Notes: generated by a model from the letters alone, not told the origin. DNA of 64,000 bases from Paenibacillus woosongensis (GCF_009725165.1 NZ_WNZW01000002.1:558001-622000), one strand, 5' to 3'; counted from the first letter of the stretch, positions 17,340 through 26,337 are shown. A program made the numbers and translations.

Positions 17340-19634
17340 CTATTCATCTTCGATCGGTCTCATCGTCCGAAGCACGCCATATATTCCGTTCAAATCGCCT
17401 TCGGGAACGAACTTGAATTCTATCTCCCGCTGTCCCTGAACAAGCTCGGACGGGATCGGATACTGCTTCGTGAAAAATTCCCGTTTGCGCTCTAGCGGCG
17501 TTCTCTCTTTGGCCAGCAGCGTACCGTTAGCGTAAATATTCATGACCCGGTTATGGTTGATGGAGAAATACGTGACCTGGAGCAGGTTGCCGGCTTTCGG
17601 ATCAACGGCAAGCTTATAGCTGAACCATCCGCCCCCCGCATGCGCTAGCCGTCCGTTGAGGCCGTCCCATGCGCCGCCAAAGGTCTCCTCTCCCTTAATC
17701 CCATGCTCCAGCTCGTATTGATCGTTACCGACCTGCACGCTGTCGATGGTCGCTTCTTTGATCAGCTGCTCCCGGCGGCCCCGCTCTAAATGCTGCTTCA
17801 ATTCGTCCGAATCTGCAGCTACGATGTTCCAGTAGATGCCGTATCGTTCGCGGTGCTGCCTGTAATGCGGCGTAAATACAAGGCGCTCGTCTTCATCCGT
17901 GTTCCGCAGCTCGAATGCGAGCTCATCACCCCGCCTTACCAGATGGTGCTCGATATCGACCAGCCACTGCTCCGGCGACGTCCCCTGAGGAATAATGAAG
18001 TCCTTCACGAGCATTTTGCGGGTTGGCACGCTCACCATGATCCCGGTTGCCGCCTGCGTCATATCCTCCGTACCCAGCCCTGCGCTCAGTACGACAGGAC
18101 CGTACTGGAAGCCGACAACATTCTCGTTGTCCGGTAGTCTGGAGACAAGGATCTTCATAGGCAGCGTCAGCGTCAGCACGTCGCCATGGCTCCACTCCCG
18201 GTCGATGACGATATACTGCTGCTCAGAATTCCACTGCACCGCTAACCCATTCAGCTTCACCTCCATTTGGCCCGATACCCAATACGGAATCCGCAAACGC
18301 AAATCCAGCCGCTTCCTGCGGCCATTCTCGATCTCAAAGGCGAACGAAACCTCCTCAGACTCCGGGAGTTCCGCATGCTGGATCAGTCTGATCCCTTGCT
18401 CGGCCCAATCCAGCGCAGAGCTGAAATATTGATTGACATACAGCGTGCTTCCGCTATGAAAATAAATGCTGTCGTTCAGCTTCGTGAAGCTCTCCATCCC
18501 CGTGCCCGTACAGCACCAGAAATGCTCGAAGGGAGAGCTGTATATTTTGAAATATCCGGTCGCCATCGGCTGAAAATACATCGTCATTCCCGTCTCTGGA
18601 TTTTGCGAGGACAAAATCGCATTCACATAGTTTCGCTCGTAGAAATCGCTGTATTTCACATCGCCTGTCAGCTTGAACAGCTCGCGCGTCAGCTTGAGCA
18701 TGTTATAGCTGTTGCAGGTCTCGCAGGTAACATCGGAACGCTTGCTGTTCAGAATGTCCGGCTCGCTGAAGTGCTCGCACTCGCTGTTGCCGCCGGTTAT
18801 ATAGCTGTGATGATACACCACCATGTCCCAGAAATTCCGAGCAGCCTCCAGGTAGAAGCGCTCGCTTTCGCCCAGAACGAGATACCGTTTCAACGCACCG
18901 AGAAACTTCGGAATCGTCGTATTGGCATGCTTACCGCGCAGAATGTCCCGTCCCTGCTGGATCGCTTCGAATAGCGGAAGCTCGTCAAATTTATGGGCTG
19001 CCTCCAGATGCCTCTTTTCACCGGAAATTGTATAGAGATCGTATAAACAATCGTTCATGCCCCCGTATTCTACGGCAAGCACAGTAGCCTGGAGTTCTTC
19101 GGTCCAGCGGGACGTTCGCGAGGCCACCCAGTCCCCCAGCCTGACTACCGTATCGTAAGCGATCCTTGAACCGGTAGCGCGATATCCAGCGATCAGTCCA
19201 GCGATGATTTTATGCATCGTATACCAGGGAACCCAGGCGGGCTGCCGCTGCTCGATATTGTCGATCAACTGCTCGGGGAACGCCGACAAGTAGCCGCTCT
19301 CGAATTGACATTCCGCTAGTTCAGCCATCATATAATCCAGCTTCCGCTGGAGGGCCGGGTCCTTCGTATTCTCGTAGGCTTGCGAGCAGGCCGTCAGAAA
19401 ATGGCCCAGCGTATGGCCGCGAATCTCGGTGTCTTCCCAGCCAGGATATATCTTCGCCTTCGGCTGCAGGCCCCGGTTCTCACGGAAGCCGGCCAGCAGC
19501 CGGTCTACGTCATAGCTGTGCAAATATTGCAGCTCTTTTGCGAAGGCATTAGCATGATAGTCCCCAGTCAATACAACCTGCTCCAAACGAAAATCCTGCA
19601 GTGCACTGCTCCGTACGATGGTCTTCATCTTCAT
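17340..19634 (-). CDS. GH127 beta-L-arabinofuranosidase
   Basis: A 764-residue protein of the former DUF1680 family. The Zn-site motif is visible: Glu305 and Cys307 in TCETCNSYNMLKL, and Cys374-Cys375 in HFWCCTGTGMESF. In characterised members two of these cysteines and the Glu bind zinc and one Cys is the nucleophile. GGNSECEHFSEPD (282-294) carries further conserved acids. The (alpha/alpha)6 barrel covers ~10-430, then beta-sandwich domains, and the last ~130 residues form an extra beta domain. It should release beta-linked L-arabinofuranose, for example from extensin-type or RG-II side chains. No signal peptide is present, so it is cytoplasmic. AGAGGG precedes the ATG. It is monocistronic and divergent from the AraC gene at 19878. 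GH146 is a possible alternative family. Confidence 0.9.
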   Translation of the reverse strand: MKMKTIVRSSALQDFRLEQVVLTGDYHANAFAKELQYLHSYDVDRLLAGFRENRGLQPKAKIYPGWEDTEIRGHTLGHFLTACSQAYENTKDPALQRKLDYMMAELAECQFESGYLSAFPEQLIDNIEQRQPAWVPWYTMHKIIAGLIAGYRATGSRIAYDTVVRLGDWVASRTSRWTEELQATVLAVEYGGMNDCLYDLYTISGEKRHLEAAHKFDELPLFEAIQQGRDILRGKHANTTIPKFLGALKRYLVLGESERFYLEAARNFWDMVVYHHSYITGGNSECEHFSEPDILNSKRSDVTCETCNSYNMLKLTRELFKLTGDVKYSDFYERNYVNAILSSQNPETGMTMYFQPMATGYFKIYSSPFEHFWCCTGTGMESFTKLNDSIYFHSGSTLYVNQYFSSALDWAEQGIRLIQHAELPESEEVSFAFEIENGRRKRLDLRLRIPYWVSGQMEVKLNGLAVQWNSEQQYIVIDREWSHGDVLTLTLPMKILVSRLPDNENVVGFQYGPVVLSAGLGTEDMTQAATGIMVSVPTRKMLVKDFIIPQGTSPEQWLVDIEHHLVRRGDELAFELRNTDEDERLVFTPHYRQHRERYGIYWNIVAADSDELKQHLERGRREQLIKEATIDSVQVGNDQYELEHGIKGEETFGGAWDGLNGRLAHAGGGWFSYKLAVDPKAGNLLQVTYFSINHNRVMNIYANGTLLAKERTPLERKREFFTKQYPIPSELVQGQREIEFKFVPEGDLNGIYGVLRTMRPIEDE

Positions 19635-19663
19635 CTTTCAACCCTCTTTCACCTCAAAATAAC

Positions 19664-19682
19664 CGCTAATTTCAGATTAGCG
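19664..19682. promoter_or_regulatory. Inverted-repeat operator candidate upstream of GH127
   Basis: CGCTAAT-TTCAG-ATTAGCG has perfect 7-bp arms and a 5-bp spacer, 30-48 bases upstream of the GH127 start and therefore in its leader or promoter. It could bind the divergently encoded AraC regulator, or fold as a small RNA hairpin. Confidence 0.45.
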
Positions 19683-19877
19683 ATTGAGGATGGGCTGGAA
19701 AATAGCGAAACGTTCGAATCCGTGTAAAAAGGTCAGGTTTTTATTTTTGCTGTAGGAATACTCCATGAGAAATGATATCGTTAAAATAGTTGATTATCAT
19801 CATCTAATCATTCAAATTCGCTTGGCAACAGCTGACGTTAAGTGTTAAAAGGTCAGAAATAGAGGAGGAACTCCCGC

Positions 19878-20723
19878 ATGAATGGCTATCTGTTTCATGT
19901 AGATCAACCGCTGCATATGACGATGACAGGCAAGTTCGCTTCCCCTTCGCCGGATTGGATACATTTGAGCAGGGTACTGATGGATTATGAATTGTTCGTG
20001 CAGACAAAGGGAGTGTTATATATCGCGGATGAGAAGGAGCAGTACGTGCTGGAGGGGGGCGACTTCCTGCTGATGCCACCCCGCGCCAGGCAGTATGGAT
20101 ACCGGGCTTCAGATTGCAGCTTCTATTGGCTGCATTTTATTCCATCTGGCGGTGGAGCCGACGTCCAGGTCATGGATACGGCCCAGCATGTACACCAGGC
20201 CGGAAGCATCGTTATTCCCCGCAAAGGAACACTGCGCAGCGCAGATAAAATGATCGTCCTGATGAAACAACTGCAGGATGCCGTCCGCAACTACCGCGAA
20301 CAGACGCTGAGCAACTACATGACGACGACAATTCTCTGCGAGCTGTACAACCTGTTGTTCCGCCCGAATCGCAAAATAAAGCAGCATCAGCTCTATAACG
20401 ACATCGTTGATTATATTCAGTGGCATCGTTACGAGCCGCTTAAAGTATCGCAAATCGCCGATCACTTCGGATACAATGTGAAATATTTGTCACACCTGTT
20501 CTCTAGCATCGCAGGGGTGTCATTGAAGCAATTTATTTTACAGCAAAAAATCGCAGCCGCCTCCTTCCTGCTTACGGACACGAATCAAACGATCAACGAA
20601 ATTGCGATGCAGCTCAGCTATCACGACAGCCATCACTTTATGAAATCCTTTAAGCAAATGACAGGCCTAACCCCGACGGAATACCGGAATGCGTACGCGA
20701 ACCGGCTGTTGTTTTATGAGTGA
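19878..20723 (+). CDS. AraC-family regulator next to GH127
   Basis: A 281-residue regulator. The N-terminal cupin (ELFVQTKGVLYIAD, then GGDFLLMPPRARQYGYR) senses the inducer. Residues ~180-280 are the AraC DNA-binding domain (LKVSQIADHFGYNVKYLSHL, then INEIAMQLSYHDSHHFMKSF). GAGGAGGA precedes the ATG. It is divergent from GH127 across 243 bases, so it most likely activates that gene in response to an arabinose-containing sugar (inference). A strong terminator follows. Confidence 0.9.
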   Translation: MNGYLFHVDQPLHMTMTGKFASPSPDWIHLSRVLMDYELFVQTKGVLYIADEKEQYVLEGGDFLLMPPRARQYGYRASDCSFYWLHFIPSGGGADVQVMDTAQHVHQAGSIVIPRKGTLRSADKMIVLMKQLQDAVRNYREQTLSNYMTTTILCELYNLLFRPNRKIKQHQLYNDIVDYIQWHRYEPLKVSQIADHFGYNVKYLSHLFSSIAGVSLKQFILQQKIAAASFLLTDTNQTINEIAMQLSYHDSHHFMKSFKQMTGLTPTEYRNAYANRLLFYE

Positions 20724-20733
20724 GGGATAAGAC

Positions 20734-20770
20734 AAAGCCGGCTAGCAGAATCTCTGCTTAGCCGGCTTTT
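20734..20770. terminator. Rho-independent terminator after the AraC gene
   Basis: A long stem (AAAGCCGGCTAGCAGA / TCTGCTTAGCCGGCTTTT, one mismatch) ends in four T residues on the plus strand and three on the minus strand. It separates the AraC gene from the convergent quorum-sensing pair and can serve both. Confidence 0.88.
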
Positions 20771-20796
20771 ATGTAGCTACTAACTTTTGAATTAGC

Positions 20797-20913
20797 TCAG
20801 TATCCACCGCCGTGCTCTAAGCCTTTCACGGTATTCGTATGGCCTAAACTGCCTCCTACAAGGCCAGACCCTAAAGAAATAACGATAACCAGTGCCAAAA
20901 TCCATTTACGCAT
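20797..20913 (-). CDS. 38-residue exported pro-peptide, probable quorum-sensing signal
   Basis: A 38-codon frame starts MRKW, has a hydrophobic stretch (residues ~4-20, WILALVIVISLGSGLVG) and ends in a short polar tail, VKGLEHGGGY. This is the layout of Phr/AimP-type pro-peptides: a Sec signal sequence, then a C-terminal segment released outside the cell and matured to a 5-10 residue signal. Its ATG overlaps the last codons and stop of the TPR regulator (ATGCGTAA), so it is translationally coupled, and GAAGGGGTG lies upstream. The Gly/His-rich tail recalls the mature peptide of an Alo system of Paenibacillus polymyxa (from memory). The exact mature sequence is not known. A type I toxin is a weaker alternative. 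Confidence 0.75.
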   Translation of the reverse strand: MRKWILALVIVISLGSGLVGGSLGHTNTVKGLEHGGGY

Positions 20914-22273
20914 CTTTTATCACCCCTTCCAGTAAAGTTTCATATTCCTTTAATTGTCCTTCTGTTGCAAATGATCTATAGCGTTCAAATAAAGGAATTA
21001 GCTTCATAAAATAGTTATAATTTTTGAGGGATATAGCAATTTTTAGCGTAATTAATATTTTCGATATCCCTTCCTCAAATTCCTTTTTTCTCAAATAATA
21101 TACAGATAAATGATAGAATAATCTTAAGTATCGATCCTTACTTACCTCTAACCTATAGTAATTATCAGCTCTATCGTATAATCCCGTATCAATGTTAAAT
21201 TGTTCGAGTATATCATCTATAAAAAAATTATGAATATTTGATGCCTCAACAATAACCCTTAGGCTAGGCAATATCTCGGGTGGATGCTTCTTTACCGATT
21301 CAATATATTCCGGAATGATAGATTGATCACCAAGTAATACCTTTAGATTATAAGTGTTCAATTTGGCAAACAACTTGAATTTCTCAACCTCTTCCTTTCC
21401 AGATTCATTCAATCCAACAAACCAGCTTAAATCTGCATAACCTGCTATGTATTCAGGTATCTCTTCGTATCTTCGTTGAAATTGTAATGCAATACCTTTT
21501 AGCACGTAACCTTGACCATAATATACAACTAAGTTTCGTTCAGCTCTAAACTGAAATGCTTTACCTTGAAGATATGCTCTCTCATAATTTTTATAAACCA
21601 TTTTAGCGAGATTTCTGAGCTCATCAGAATATATTTCGGTTTGCACCCATTTTTGCAAAGTTAAATAGGCATTGGCTAAATGTAATAACCCGTCCAATTG
21701 ATAATCCTCAGGCAAACGATACAAGTAAAGCTCAAATCGCGTAGCCGCAATCAGATTAGCTTCTGCGTCATCCCCCAAAGATAACCGAAACAACCTGTAA
21801 TGGCTGATGGCAAGCCGTTCGGAATGCTGATACTTCTCACTCTCAATCACAACATTGTAAAATAAGCGGGATTCCTCACGCAGCCCTTTCTCGTAAAGCT
21901 CCTCGCCAATTTCGAAAATCATGGGAATGTAGCTCAAATTTTCTACGATGCGATCAAGCACCTCTTGAATGCATTCGGTCTGTCCCACTTCGGCGCACCG
22001 GAGCAGAAAGGCCTTTACCCTTCTGCGGTTCGGTTGATCCGAATCCACGCATTCATTGACGTATAACGGATAAAAGTGCCCTTCCGGCTGTTCCAGGGCT
22101 TCCGTCATTAAATCCAATTGCCGAATGGCAATGGGTTTGGGAGGGTTTCCGTTGAGAATGGCGCTGAGTGTCCCGCGATTAATTCCCGAGCGGCTGGCAA
22201 ACCTGCTCAAAGAGTAGCCTCTGCGCTCAAGCTCCTGTTCTATGATAGAACGGATCGTGGGTTCATTCGTCAC
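20906..22273 (-). CDS. XRE-TPR quorum-sensing regulator (RRNPP / Alo-type)
   Basis: A 455-residue protein. Residues ~5-60 form an XRE helix-turn-helix (YSLSRFASRSGINRGTLSAI). The rest is all-helical with degenerate tetratricopeptide repeats (for example GLLHLANAYLTLQKW and FYHLSVYYLRKKEFEEG). This matches the RRNPP receptors (Rap, PlcR, AimR and the AimR-like Alo regulators of Paenibacillus), which bind a re-imported peptide through the TPR superhelix. The start is GTG at 22273 with AAGGAGG upstream. The gene is clearly AT-richer than its neighbours, suggesting horizontal origin. The 38-codon peptide gene overlaps its 3' end. No phage genes are nearby, so this is not an arbitrium module of a visible prophage. 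Targets are unknown. Confidence 0.85.
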   Translation of the reverse strand: MTNEPTIRSIIEQELERRGYSLSRFASRSGINRGTLSAILNGNPPKPIAIRQLDLMTEALEQPEGHFYPLYVNECVDSDQPNRRRVKAFLLRCAEVGQTECIQEVLDRIVENLSYIPMIFEIGEELYEKGLREESRLFYNVVIESEKYQHSERLAISHYRLFRLSLGDDAEANLIAATRFELYLYRLPEDYQLDGLLHLANAYLTLQKWVQTEIYSDELRNLAKMVYKNYERAYLQGKAFQFRAERNLVVYYGQGYVLKGIALQFQRRYEEIPEYIAGYADLSWFVGLNESGKEEVEKFKLFAKLNTYNLKVLLGDQSIIPEYIESVKKHPPEILPSLRVIVEASNIHNFFIDDILEQFNIDTGLYDRADNYYRLEVSKDRYLRLFYHLSVYYLRKKEFEEGISKILITLKIAISLKNYNYFMKLIPLFERYRSFATEGQLKEYETLLEGVIKDA

Positions 22274-22352
22274 TCTGGCTCCTCCTTCCTATGCATCAGC
22301 GTAAAATTCCAAAATATTTAGCTAAGTGATTTAATCTCCTATATTTTTACAC

Positions 22353-22381
22353 ATTATACGAAAATATGAACTGGTGGTCAA
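22353..22381 (-). promoter_or_regulatory. Sigma-A promoter of the quorum-sensing operon
   Basis: Minus-strand TTGACC (22376-22381), a 17-bp spacer and a consensus TATAAT (22353-22358) form a strong vegetative promoter. The leader to the GTG start is about 73 bases. Confidence 0.88.
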
Positions 22382-22430
22382 TTAATTTTTTTATTTGTTT
22401 CATATTTTATTGAAATTCCCCTAAATTGAA

Positions 22431-22479
22431 AAAAGGCTGTCCCGGCAATCATCTGCCTGATCATTGCCGGAACAGCCTT
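22431..22479 (-). terminator. Rho-independent terminator of the amidohydrolase-MFS operon
   Basis: A 17-bp stem with one mismatch (AAGGCTGTCCCGGCAAT / ATTGCCGGAACAGCCTT) is followed on the minus strand by six T residues, about 30 bases after the stop at 22510. Confidence 0.92.
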
Positions 22480-22509
22480 ATATGTTGTTGTGGTTACGCT
22501 CTCTGCCTT

Positions 22510-23694
22510 TTACTCCAGACCGTAATATCCGCACACGACTTCGCCCACGGACTTGGCGGCGACGAGCAGCGCATCTTCGTCGATATCGAACTTCGGATGG
22601 TGGTTGAAATAGACCTCGTCCGTATTTTTAGGCTTACAGCCAATGTAGAAGAAGCAGCCCGGGATTTTCTCCAGATAATAAGCAAAGTCTTCCGATCCTG
22701 ACAGCATATCCGCCTCCGAAACAGCTGTCAGATAATCGCCTATGCCCCGGTTTAGATACTTGACTACATTGGCGGTAATTTCAGGATCATTATAGAGCGG
22801 AGGATAATCCGCCGTATAAATCAGTTCGGCCGTTATGCCGAACATGGCCTCGATCCCCTTCACGATCCGGTGAACTTCCTTGTCGATTAGCTGCTGTGTT
22901 TCTTTGGTCATATAACGGACATCGCCTTCCAGTACAACCGAATCCTTAATAACATTAAAGCTCCCTTTGCCGTCAAAAGAGCCAATCGTGACCACACCGG
23001 TCTCGAACGGGTTTAACCGGCGACTCACAATCGTCTGAACAGCAGTCACAAAATAACTTGCTGCGACAATAGCGTCATTCGCCAAATGCGGAGAAGATCC
23101 GTGCCCCCCTTTGCCATGAATAATCAGTTTGAAGTAGCTTCTTCCCGCCATCGCATAACCGCTGCGATAACTTACTGTTCCGGCTGGCGAGGTTGGAAAC
23201 AAGTGTATCCCGAAAATTTGATCCACATCGTCCAGCAGTCCCGATTCAACAATCGACTTGGCTCCTCCTGGAGGAGTCTCTTCCGCATGCTGGTGAATAA
23301 TCTTGATCGTTCCCGGGATATCCTTCTTCAACTGAATCAGACAATCGGCGAGCACCAGCAAATAAGCGGTATGACCGTCATGGCCGCAGGCATGCATCAC
23401 ACCCGGATTCTTGGAAGCAAACGGCAGCCCCGTCTGTTCCGGAATCGGCAGAGCATCGAAGTCGGCGCGAAGCGCAATCGTCTTGCCGGGCTTCCCCCCG
23501 CGAATCGTTACGATCATTCCGTACCCTTCCCATCCCTTCTGAACCTCCACATCTTTGCCTTGATAAAAGTCGGCAATATATTGCGATGTCTCTTTTTCAT
23601 GAAAAGACAGCTCAGGATGCGCATGCAAATGTCTCCGTATTTCAATCATTTCTGCCTTTCGGGCTTCAAGCATGCTTAGTAACTGTTTTCGCAC
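22510..23694 (-). CDS. M20D amidohydrolase (N-acyl-amino-acid / hippurate hydrolase type)
   Basis: A 394-residue M20D metalloprotein. HACGHDGHTA supplies the conserved Cys/His metal ligands, HQHAEETPPGG the catalytic Glu and further ligands, and GKGGHGSSPH the dimerisation-domain His. HHPKFDIDEDAL is the C-terminal metal ligand region. The frame opens with GTG at 23712. GTG 23694 is preferred because GGGGGG lies six bases upstream and the start then aligns exactly with the paralogue at 25150. Members cleave N-acylated amino acids and small peptide conjugates. The substrate is not predictable. It is the last gene of a three-gene unit with an MFS carrier in the middle. Confidence 0.9.
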   Translation of the reverse strand: MRKQLLSMLEARKAEMIEIRRHLHAHPELSFHEKETSQYIADFYQGKDVEVQKGWEGYGMIVTIRGGKPGKTIALRADFDALPIPEQTGLPFASKNPGVMHACGHDGHTAYLLVLADCLIQLKKDIPGTIKIIHQHAEETPPGGAKSIVESGLLDDVDQIFGIHLFPTSPAGTVSYRSGYAMAGRSYFKLIIHGKGGHGSSPHLANDAIVAASYFVTAVQTIVSRRLNPFETGVVTIGSFDGKGSFNVIKDSVVLEGDVRYMTKETQQLIDKEVHRIVKGIEAMFGITAELIYTADYPPLYNDPEITANVVKYLNRGIGDYLTAVSEADMLSGSEDFAYYLEKIPGCFFYIGCKPKNTDEVYFNHHPKFDIDEDALLVAAKSVGEVVCGYYGLE

Positions 23695-23739
23695 ATATTT
23701 CCCCCCGTTCACTTATTTCAACCTGGATGATTCCATAAG

Positions 23740-25149
23740 TTAAGCTTTTTGAAGTTTAGGGATTCTCCGTTTTTCAGCCTTCCTGTCGCTAGGAACCATA
23801 AATAGGATCGCGAGTATGGACAGCACACAGAAAGCGACATTGACCAGCAAACCTGTGGAGGCGGCCAGTTCTACGTTGCCCGAAGCTGCGATTGTTCCGT
23901 ATACGGCTGCTGAACTCGCCACACCGAAGGAACCGCCCAGGGAGCTGGCCATCTTATAGATACCCGATGCAACCCCAACCTTGTCGGAAGGCGCATTGGT
24001 TACGGCTGTGTCGGTCGAAGGCGTAGCATACATGCCAAGGCCGATTCCAAACAGCATGAAACCGACAAATACCACGATGGAATAGAGGAAGCCCTGAATA
24101 AAGGTACAGGCGGCCAATGCAATTCCGATCCCCGTAATCACGGTGCCAACCAGCATCGGTTTGCGGGCGCCAATTTTCTGCATAATCTTCTCCCCAACCC
24201 GAATCATCGCAAGCACGCTGACCAAATATCCAAGGGATAACATCCCCGTTGCAAAAGACGTAAAACCTCGGCCCACCTGAATATAAGTATTCGTAACAAC
24301 AAGCGTACCGGCAACCGCATTCAACAGGAAATTGGAAATCGTTGCACCGGAATACGCTCTATTCTTGAATAGGGAGAAATCGATAAAGCCTGTCCCCGCT
24401 TTATGCGTTTCTACTCTAAAGAAAATAATGACAAACAGCAGGAAGCAAACCATTAAGGATATTGTAATCATGCTAGTCCATCCGAACGAAGCACCCTGCG
24501 TAATAAGCAAATTCAGAGAGACCATGGCCACGACGAAGGCCAGCAGGCCACTGGTGTCGAATTTGGAGCTGACGCCTTGTTCGACCTTGCTTTCAGGAGT
24601 CCCCTTAATGAGAAAAATCCCAAGCACCGCAATAACAATCGAGAAAATGAAAATCCAGCGCCATCCCATATAAGTAGCTATTGCTCCCCCGGCAAACGAG
24701 CATACGCCCGATCCGCCCCAAGAGCCGATCGACCAATAGCTTAGCGCCCGCTGACGCTCTGCACCGTCATAGTAGGTTTTAACTAGAGCCATCGTCGCTG
24801 GCATGATACATGCCCCAGACAGCCCTTGAACAATGCGCCCAATAATCAGCAGAACAGACCCTTGCGCAAGTACAAGACATAAAGAGCCAACAATGCTAAG
24901 CAGCATCCCGATATAAGTCAGCTTCATGCGTCCATACTTGTCCGCCAATCCTCCGGCAACGACGATAAAAATTCCGGAGAACAATGCGGTCAAACTGATC
25001 GCAATGTTGATAATATCAAGGGAAATCCCCAGATCGGCCTGTACAGCAGGCACAATATTCACCATCGATTGAGCAAACAGCCAAAATGTAATTACCCCGA
25101 ATACAATTCCCAGGATTAACTTGTTTGTGCCATGGTATGGAGTGTCCAT
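23740..25149 (-). CDS. MFS transporter, DHA2-like (about 14 membrane segments)
   Basis: A 469-residue major-facilitator carrier. The motif GGLADKYGRMKL follows the second helix, and PATMALVKTYYDGAERQRAL and GSWGGSGVCSFAGGAIA mark the drug/H+ antiporter-2-like fold. Its ATG directly abuts the TAA of the upstream amidohydrolase (TAAATG), so the two are translationally coupled. AGAGGA lies ten bases upstream. Placed between two amidohydrolases, it more probably carries their acyl-amino-acid substrate or product than a drug (inference). The direction of transport is not evident. Confidence 0.9.
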   Translation of the reverse strand: MDTPYHGTNKLILGIVFGVITFWLFAQSMVNIVPAVQADLGISLDIINIAISLTALFSGIFIVVAGGLADKYGRMKLTYIGMLLSIVGSLCLVLAQGSVLLIIGRIVQGLSGACIMPATMALVKTYYDGAERQRALSYWSIGSWGGSGVCSFAGGAIATYMGWRWIFIFSIVIAVLGIFLIKGTPESKVEQGVSSKFDTSGLLAFVVAMVSLNLLITQGASFGWTSMITISLMVCFLLFVIIFFRVETHKAGTGFIDFSLFKNRAYSGATISNFLLNAVAGTLVVTNTYIQVGRGFTSFATGMLSLGYLVSVLAMIRVGEKIMQKIGARKPMLVGTVITGIGIALAACTFIQGFLYSIVVFVGFMLFGIGLGMYATPSTDTAVTNAPSDKVGVASGIYKMASSLGGSFGVASSAAVYGTIAASGNVELAASTGLLVNVAFCVLSILAILFMVPSDRKAEKRRIPKLQKA

Positions 25150-26337
25150 TTATTTGTCTTCCTCTCTTAGGTAGTCTATAACTACAGCGCCCATCGCTTC
25201 GGCGGCAATAAGCATACAGTCCTCGTTAATATCGAATTTAGGATGGTGATGCGGATAATATTTGCCATCCGCCGGCATCGCCCCTACATAGAAAAACACG
25301 CTCGGACGTTCTTTGGCATAATATGCGAAGTCCTCCGACGGCGGCTGCGGCTCACAGCGTTCAACGCCCGTCACTCCAGGTATCGCACTGCTTTTTAACG
25401 ACGCCGCTACAAATTCCGTCAACGCTGGATCATTGTAAAGCACCGGATAATCATTCAGGTAATCCAGTTCATACGTAATTCCAAACGTTTCCTGCAATCC
25501 CTCCAGCTTACGGCGAATTTCCCGTTCAACCAGTTCTCTGGTTTCTTCCGTTATCACCCGAACATCGCCTTCCAGCTCAACGGAATCTTTAATGACGTTA
25601 AAGCTCCCCTTGCCGTCGAAGGAGCCGATCGTAACCGAGGCTACATCAAACGGATTCAATCGGCGGCTTATAATCGTCTGTACAGCCTGAACAAAATAGC
25701 TGCCGGCAACGATCGCATCATTGGCTAGGTGAGGCGAGGATCCGTGTCCGCCTTTGCCTTTTATTTTTACTTTGAAGTAAGCTCGTCCGGTTTGTATATT
25801 CCCTTCGCGATAATAGATTTTGCCCGACTCCATCGTAGACATGACATGGATGCCGAACACATGATCGACGCCATCCAGGCAGCCATCCTTGATCATTTGA
25901 ACAGCTCCGCCTGGAGGTTTCTCTTCCGCATGCTGATGCAGAATAACCACCTTCCCCCAAAGCCGATCCTTCATTTCGATCAAAGTTTCGCCCAGAATCA
26001 GCATGTAGGCGGTATGTCCATCATGGCCGCAGGCATGCATAACTCCCGGGTTCTCCGAGGCGAACGGAAGGCCTGTCTCCTCCATAATCGGAAGCGCATC
26101 AAAATCAGCGCGAATAGCTACGGTCTTCCCAGGCTTCCCGCTATCGATTGTAACGACGACGCCATTTCCACCTACATTGTTACGCACATCACAATCCTTA
26201 TCGGCATAAAAATCAGCGATATACTTAGCTGTATTCTCTTCGTGAAAAGACAGTTCAGGATGGGCATGCAAATAACGCCTGATCTCGATGATCCGCCCTT
26301 CCTTTTCGCGCAATCTTTGAAACAGTTGCTCCTTCAA
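25150..26337 (-). CDS. M20D amidohydrolase, paralogue of the gene at 22510
   Basis: A 395-residue protein, closely similar along its whole length to the 22510 enzyme: the same HACGHDGHTA, HQHAEEKPPGG, GKGGHGSSPH and HHPKFDINED blocks. The start is TTG 26337 with AAGGAGG eight bases upstream. It is the first gene of the unit amidohydrolase-MFS-amidohydrolase, so the pair arose by duplication around or before capture of the carrier. Main differences lie in the C-terminal third (CEPQPPSEDFAYY here against SGSEDFAYY in the other), which may alter specificity. Confidence 0.9.
   Translation of the reverse strand: MKEQLFQRLREKEGRIIEIRRYLHAHPELSFHEENTAKYIADFYADKDCDVRNNVGGNGVVVTIDSGKPGKTVAIRADFDALPIMEETGLPFASENPGVMHACGHDGHTAYMLILGETLIEMKDRLWGKVVILHQHAEEKPPGGAVQMIKDGCLDGVDHVFGIHVMSTMESGKIYYREGNIQTGRAYFKVKIKGKGGHGSSPHLANDAIVAGSYFVQAVQTIISRRLNPFDVASVTIGSFDGKGSFNVIKDSVELEGDVRVITEETRELVEREIRRKLEGLQETFGITYELDYLNDYPVLYNDPALTEFVAASLKSSAIPGVTGVERCEPQPPSEDFAYYAKERPSVFFYVGAMPADGKYYPHHHPKFDINEDCMLIAAEAMGAVVIDYLREEDK

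Noticed and set aside
20797-20913. Type I toxin or phage arbitrium (AimP) reading of the 38-codon gene
   Set aside because: The short polar Gly-rich tail and coupling to a TPR receptor fit a signal peptide better than a toxin, and no phage genes lie nearby to support arbitrium.
22270-22296. An eight-codon upstream frame (MHRKEEPE) in the leader of the TPR regulator, ending in a TGA that overlaps the GTG start
   Set aside because: It has no ribosome site of its own and consists of the regulator's ribosome site read as codons, so chance is the simplest explanation.
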